From NCBI GenBank assembly GCA_021160785.1, contig JAGHBX010000505.1, positions 1-9,139 on the forward strand: 9,139 bases of DNA, written 5' to 3'. Position 1 is the stretch's first letter, and every line of letters starts with the position of its first letter. The position numbers and the translations under genes were made by a program. The notes under the pieces are model-generated. The model searched no databases and was not told where the DNA came from. It saw only the letters and a list, made by a program, of their open reading frames with translations. Below are positions 6,755 through 9,139 of this stretch, piece after piece. The stretch comes from Planctomycetota bacterium (GTDB lineage Bacteria; Planctomycetota; Phycisphaerae; Sedimentisphaerales; Anaerohalosphaeraceae).

Positions 6755-6789
6755 CCGGTGGGATGTCCTTGCATCGGATACCGGTTTTT
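6755..6789 (+). terminator. Terminator-like hairpin with T5 tail
   Basis: CCGGT (6755-6759) pairs with ACCGG (6780-6784), enclosing GATG (6762-6765) and CATC (6772-6775) as an inner stem. TTTTT follows directly (6785-6789). It would end POT transcription about 150 bases after the stop codon. Internal mismatches make the stem modest. The right side overlaps the candidate promoter at 6769-6797. Confidence 0.5.
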
Positions 6790-6797
6790 ATTATAAT
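6769..6797 (+). promoter_or_regulatory. Candidate promoter of the ahbB-hemX-hemA cluster
   Basis: TTGCAT (6769-6774) and a perfect TATAAT (6792-6797) are 17 bp apart. The -35 box matches consensus only in TTG. A start near 6804 gives a leader of about 47 bases before ahbB. Confidence 0.5.
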
Positions 6798-6802
6798 AAT
6801 CC

Positions 6803-6818
6803 CGGTTTTCGTAAACCG
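6803..6818. promoter_or_regulatory. Symmetric element CGGTTT-TCGT-AAACCG at the predicted transcript start
   Basis: A 6-bp perfect inverted repeat with a 4-base loop lies exactly where transcription from the TATAAT at 6792 should begin. It could be an operator overlapping +1 or a 5' stabilising hairpin. A second small palindrome, GACT-TTTAG-AGTC (6822-6834), follows, then a modest AAGAG (6837-6841) ribosome binding site. Confidence 0.35.
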
Positions 6819-6850
6819 ACGGACTTTTAGAGTCGTAAGAGTTCTCATAA

Positions 6851-7333
6851 ATGGAATCAATACTGAGCGATCTTGAAAAAAGGATCTTAGCGGTTCTTCA
6901 AAAGGGTCTTCCCTTGACGCTTACGCCGTATCGGGATATGGCGGGCGAGATCGGCATTGAGCCGGAGCAATTGCTTGAAGTGCTGCGAAGGTGGGACGCC
7001 GACGGCAGACTTCGCCGCATCGGCGCGGTTGTCAGCCATGTCAAGGTGGGTCTAAGTGTAGGTTCGATGGTAGTCTGGGAGGTTGAGCCGGATCTCGTCG
7101 GGGAGGTGGGCAGGACTCTGGCGTCATTTTCCCAGGTTTCCCATGCCTACCAGAGACCGACGTCGCCGTCATGGCGGTTTAATTTTTATACGATGGTTCA
7201 CGGTGCCGATTCGGACGAGGTGGATCGGACGGTGCGCCAGATGAGCAAGGCCTGCGGTGTCAAAAAGTACTGCCAATTACACACAAAAAGAGAACTAAAG
7301 AAGGTCCCTCCAACGTATATCATGGGCCGGTGA
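6851..7333 (+). CDS. ahbB: Siroheme decarboxylase subunit, AhbB-type (AsnC/Lrp-like)
   Basis: Cytoplasmic 160-aa protein of the AhbA/AhbB (NirDLGH) family. With its partner AhbA it removes two acetate carboxyls from siroheme to give 12,18-didecarboxysiroheme in the siroheme-dependent heme pathway of anaerobes and archaea. Residues 1-60 are an Lrp/AsnC-like winged helix (LEKRILAVLQKGLPL, then LLEVLRRWDADGRLRRIGAV). Residues 61-150 are the ferredoxin-like domain with VSHAYQRP (96-103; His98 and Arg102 are in the position of residues thought to contact the substrate) and FNFYTMVHG (110-118). The basic ending TKRELKKVPPTYI resembles AhbB more than AhbA. The length is typical. It heads a cluster with hemX-like and hemA genes, which supports a heme role over transcriptional regulation. 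No ahbA lies directly upstream; that space is noncoding. A true Lrp-type regulator is the alternative, less likely. Confidence 0.87.
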   Translation: MESILSDLEKRILAVLQKGLPLTLTPYRDMAGEIGIEPEQLLEVLRRWDADGRLRRIGAVVSHVKVGLSVGSMVVWEVEPDLVGEVGRTLASFSQVSHAYQRPTSPSWRFNFYTMVHGADSDEVDRTVRQMSKACGVKKYCQLHTKRELKKVPPTYIMGR

Positions 7334-7346
7334 AGCGATTCGGTCC

Positions 7347-7434
7347 GTAGCGGGGGCGTCCCGCCCGCGGGGGGTTGATTGCCGGCAGGATGCCGGCGGT
7401 ACGGTATGCGGGAATGATCCCGACGAGTCGGGAT
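7347..7434. repeat. GC-rich intergenic repeat mosaic, copy 2 (order A-B)
   Basis: Module A (7347-7376) is identical over 30 bases to 190-219. Module B (7381-7416) matches 155-190 at 35 of 36. The order is reversed relative to copy 1, as if both were cut from a longer A-B tandem. It ends with a separate perfect palindrome, ATCCCGAC-GA-GTCGGGAT (7417-7434). The copy fills most of the gap between ahbB and hemX, starting 14 bases after the ahbB stop, so it would lie within the operon mRNA and form hairpins there. Confidence 0.8.
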
Positions 7435-7456
7435 TGCACCTGGCTGAAATATTATG

Positions 7457-7463
7457 AAGGAAG
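7457..7463 (+). promoter_or_regulatory. Ribosome binding site deciding the hemX start
   Basis: AAGGAAG lies 4 bases before the ATG at 7468, about 6 from its AAGGA core. The frame is open upstream to a TTG at 7375, but that stretch is translated repeat and gives peptides typical of such elements. The start is therefore placed at 7468. Confidence 0.75.
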
Positions 7464-7467
7464 TAAA

Positions 7468-8313
7468 ATGCTGCAGTTGCCCTTGAATGAGAAACTTGTG
7501 TTTTATGCAGTGCTTGCCGTGTACATGTTTGCCGGCGGTGTCGCCGTTCGTCAATTGGCGCCCGGTGGGGAAAAATACAAGCGCCTGCTGACTGCACTGA
7601 TTGCATTGGGCGTGTCGTTGCAGTCGGTGATGCTGATCTTCCGGGCCGTTTCGCTCAAGGCGTTTCCGCTTACGGGGCTTTTCGAGTCGATGATCTTTCT
7701 GGGGATTACTTTCGGATTGGTGTATCTTTTCACAAGCATTGTCGTTTCGCAGATATGGTTTGGTTCTGCGATGACGTGGATCATGGTCTTGCTTGTGGCG
7801 TTGAGCGCAAAAGTGGCCTCACCCGTCGCCGGGGAGTACGAATCGGCCACGACGCCCTGGGGGATCGCCCACGGACTGTCGATGATAATGGGCGGGGCGA
7901 CGATCGCGTTCTCGGCGGCTTCGGCGTGGATGTATCTCCTGGCGAATAAAAGACTTAAACAAAAGCAAATCGGCAAGGTCTTAGGGCGCATGCCTAACGT
8001 TTCCAGGCTGCAGAAGATGAATATATTCGGCATTGAAACGTGTTTTGTCTTTGTGAGTTTTGGCCTTTTCGTCGGTCTGGGTCTGGCGGCGATCCAGATA
8101 CAGATGGGTGAAAAAATCTGGTCGCAATGGCTGATTGACCCCAGGACCGTATTGATTATTTTGGCGTGGCTGCTCCTGGCGGTCATGTTGATGCTGCGGT
8201 TTTTCGCCCGCCTGGGCGGCAGGGCAATTGCATACATGACCTTAGTTGTGTTCTTCCTGATAATATTTGCGACAGTAGGCGTCGTCATGTTCTGCGGGAC
8301 GATCCATGATTAG
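7468..8313 (+). CDS. hemX: HemX/CcsA-family cytochrome c assembly membrane protein
   Basis: Polytopic membrane protein (281 aa) with about eight hydrophobic segments, of the CcsA/CcmC/HemX superfamily. These proteins handle heme for cytochrome c maturation (CcsA) or, as HemX, influence glutamyl-tRNA reductase level. Family marks are FPLTGLFESMIFLG (66-79), matching the FPL-x3-[FY]ES segment; AHG with His135 in a membrane helix; and IWSQWLIDP (217-225) followed by WLLLAVMLMLR. In CcsA this last region is the tryptophan-rich WWD heme-binding loop; here only Trp218, Trp221 and Asp224-Pro225 remain. His280 sits near the C-terminus, where CcsA has its last conserved His. The length and degenerate WWD loop, plus its place 47 bases before hemA, favour HemX over full CcsA. 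The symbol is given by family and context. It is translated from its own ribosome binding site after the repeat mosaic. Confidence 0.78.
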   Translation: MLQLPLNEKLVFYAVLAVYMFAGGVAVRQLAPGGEKYKRLLTALIALGVSLQSVMLIFRAVSLKAFPLTGLFESMIFLGITFGLVYLFTSIVVSQIWFGSAMTWIMVLLVALSAKVASPVAGEYESATTPWGIAHGLSMIMGGATIAFSAASAWMYLLANKRLKQKQIGKVLGRMPNVSRLQKMNIFGIETCFVFVSFGLFVGLGLAAIQIQMGEKIWSQWLIDPRTVLIILAWLLLAVMLMLRFFARLGGRAIAYMTLVVFFLIIFATVGVVMFCGTIHD

Positions 8314-8360
8314 CCCTGCTGCAGCTACGTTTGTTATCGGGGTGATGGAAGAGTTTTGAA

Positions 8361-9139
8361 ATGGAAATTTTCGTATTAGGGCTGAATCATAAAACCGCTC
8401 CTGTCTCCGTGAGGGAGCGTCTGGCGTTTGACGGCGATGCCGCGGTCGGCGCCCTCAAGGCGCTGAAGGCGAGATTCGCCGACGCGGAGTTTGTGTTGCT
8501 GTCGACGTGCAACCGCGTGGAGTTGTACTGCGCCACCGACGAAAGTGGCGCCCCCGATGCGGACGAGCTGATCGCTTTTCTTTCTGAGGAGCGGGACATA
8601 AAGGCCGATGCGTTCAGGGAGTATCTTTACCTGCGTTTCGGCGCCGAGGCGGCGAGCCACCTGTTGACCGTCAGTTCGAGTCTGGATAGTATGGTCGTGG
8701 GTGAATCACAGATCATTGCGCAGGTCAAGGAAAGCTACGCGCTTGCATGCAGTGTCCAGAGCGCGGGCAAGATTCTTAACAGGCTGTTTCATACGGCTTT
8801 TGTTGCGAGCAAGGAGATATACTCGAGCACCACGATAGCGAATCGTCGTGTCAGCGTCGCCGGCGTTGCTGTGGATCTGGCCAGGCAGCTTTTCGGCGAC
8901 ATTCCTTCGGCGAAGGTGGTCGTTATCGGCGCCGGTGAGATGGGTGAATTGTTGGTGGAGCATTTCAAGCATGTCAAATGCAGCAATATTTTTGTTGTGA
9001 ACCGTTCGTTTCAGCGGGCGGTTGACCTGGCGGCGGCGCATGATATCCAGGCCGACAAGTGGGCGGGCCTCGAAAGTCATCTGGCCGACGCCGATATTGT
9101 CGTTGCTTCGGCGGGCGGGCAGGACTACCTGTTCAGGAA
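8361..9139 (+). CDS. hemA: Glutamyl-tRNA reductase (partial, runs off the window)
   Basis: Reduces glutamyl-tRNA(Glu) to glutamate-1-semialdehyde with NADPH, the first committed step of C5-pathway tetrapyrrole synthesis, in the cytoplasm. The ATG at 8361 follows GGAAGAG (8347-8353) by 7 bases. The frame then stays open for 259 codons to the window end, so the 3' part is missing (the family is about 420 aa). Signatures are GLNHKTAPVSVRE (7-19), STCNRVELY (48-56) with catalytic Cys50, GAEAASHLLTVSSSLDSMVV (94-113) with His100, and GESQI (114-118). NRRVSVAG (161-168) precedes the Rossmann motif VIGAGEMG (188-195), and FVVNRS (211-216) is the expected next segment. All key residues are present, so the enzyme looks functional. 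It is downstream of hemX, 47 bases apart, in one apparent operon with ahbB. The early N-terminal region is where heme-linked control of GluTR stability acts in some bacteria; nothing here tests that. Confidence 0.96.
   Translation, partial: MEIFVLGLNHKTAPVSVRERLAFDGDAAVGALKALKARFADAEFVLLSTCNRVELYCATDESGAPDADELIAFLSEERDIKADAFREYLYLRFGAEAASHLLTVSSSLDSMVVGESQIIAQVKESYALACSVQSAGKILNRLFHTAFVASKEIYSSTTIANRRVSVAGVAVDLARQLFGDIPSAKVVVIGAGEMGELLVEHFKHVKCSNIFVVNRSFQRAVDLAAAHDIQADKWAGLESHLADADIVVASAGGQDYLFR

Noticed and set aside
6851..7333. Reading this gene as an Lrp/AsnC transcription regulator.
   Set aside because: VSHAYQRP, FNFYTMVHG and the basic C-terminus, plus hemX and hemA next door, fit siroheme decarboxylase better.
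7375..7467. N-terminal extension of the hemX gene from a TTG.
   Set aside because: It lies within the repeat and lacks a Shine-Dalgarno, while the ATG at 7468 has a good one and begins the conserved protein.
7551..8288. 245-codon minus-strand frame opposite hemX.
   Set aside because: It mirrors a membrane protein gene, with no recognisable domain and no start signal. It is a codon-bias shadow.

Overview
This window most likely comes from a Planctomycetota bacterium of the Phycisphaerae type, probably anaerobic. The clues are a secreted beta-helix protein ending in a single dockerin-like EF-hand flanked by cysteines, an S1 formylglycine sulfatase with a lipoprotein-type Tat signal, a POT transporter with a eukaryote-like FDQ segment, and a heme cluster carrying a siroheme decarboxylase. 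The taxonomy is inferred from gene style; no rRNA or other marker is present. All genes read on the + strand.

Layout. Positions 1-33 may hold the last codons of an upstream gene. Positions 34-314 are noncoding and contain a mosaic of GC-rich palindromic repeats, including an ATTCCC-N8-GGGAAT palindrome. A periplasmic or surface sulfatase follows (315-1754). The gap 1755-2070 holds two inverted repeats, a near-perfect sigma70 promoter (TTGACA-N16-TATAAT) and a 26-codon ORF with a strong ribosome binding site. The promoter and small ORF lead into a 994-residue secreted protein (2071-5055). In that protein a beta-helix appears to be interrupted by a glutamine-amidotransferase-like domain whose nucleophile position is not cysteine. 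A 15-bp hairpin closes this gene. A POT/PTR2 peptide-type transporter (5251-6600) has its own candidate promoter.

The right third is a tetrapyrrole cluster: an AhbB-type siroheme decarboxylase subunit (6851-7333), a HemX/CcsA-family membrane protein (7468-8313) and glutamyl-tRNA reductase HemA, cut by the window end (8361-9139). HemA makes the first committed precursor of tetrapyrroles. AhbB acts in the siroheme-dependent route to heme. HemX-type proteins are commonly encoded beside hemA and affect GluTR or cytochrome c maturation. The 250-bp gap before ahbB holds a terminator-like hairpin, a promoter and several symmetric elements, and looks like the control region of the heme operon. A second copy of the repeat modules, in permuted order, lies between ahbB and hemX.

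The left part suggests polysaccharide or glycoconjugate scavenging (sulfatase, beta-helix protein, peptide uptake), but nothing shows these genes are co-regulated. I see no CRISPR array, phage, transposase, tRNA or rRNA. Most of the window is ordinary. The points most worth following are the domain-interrupted beta-helix protein, its small upstream ORF, and the shuffled repeat modules.
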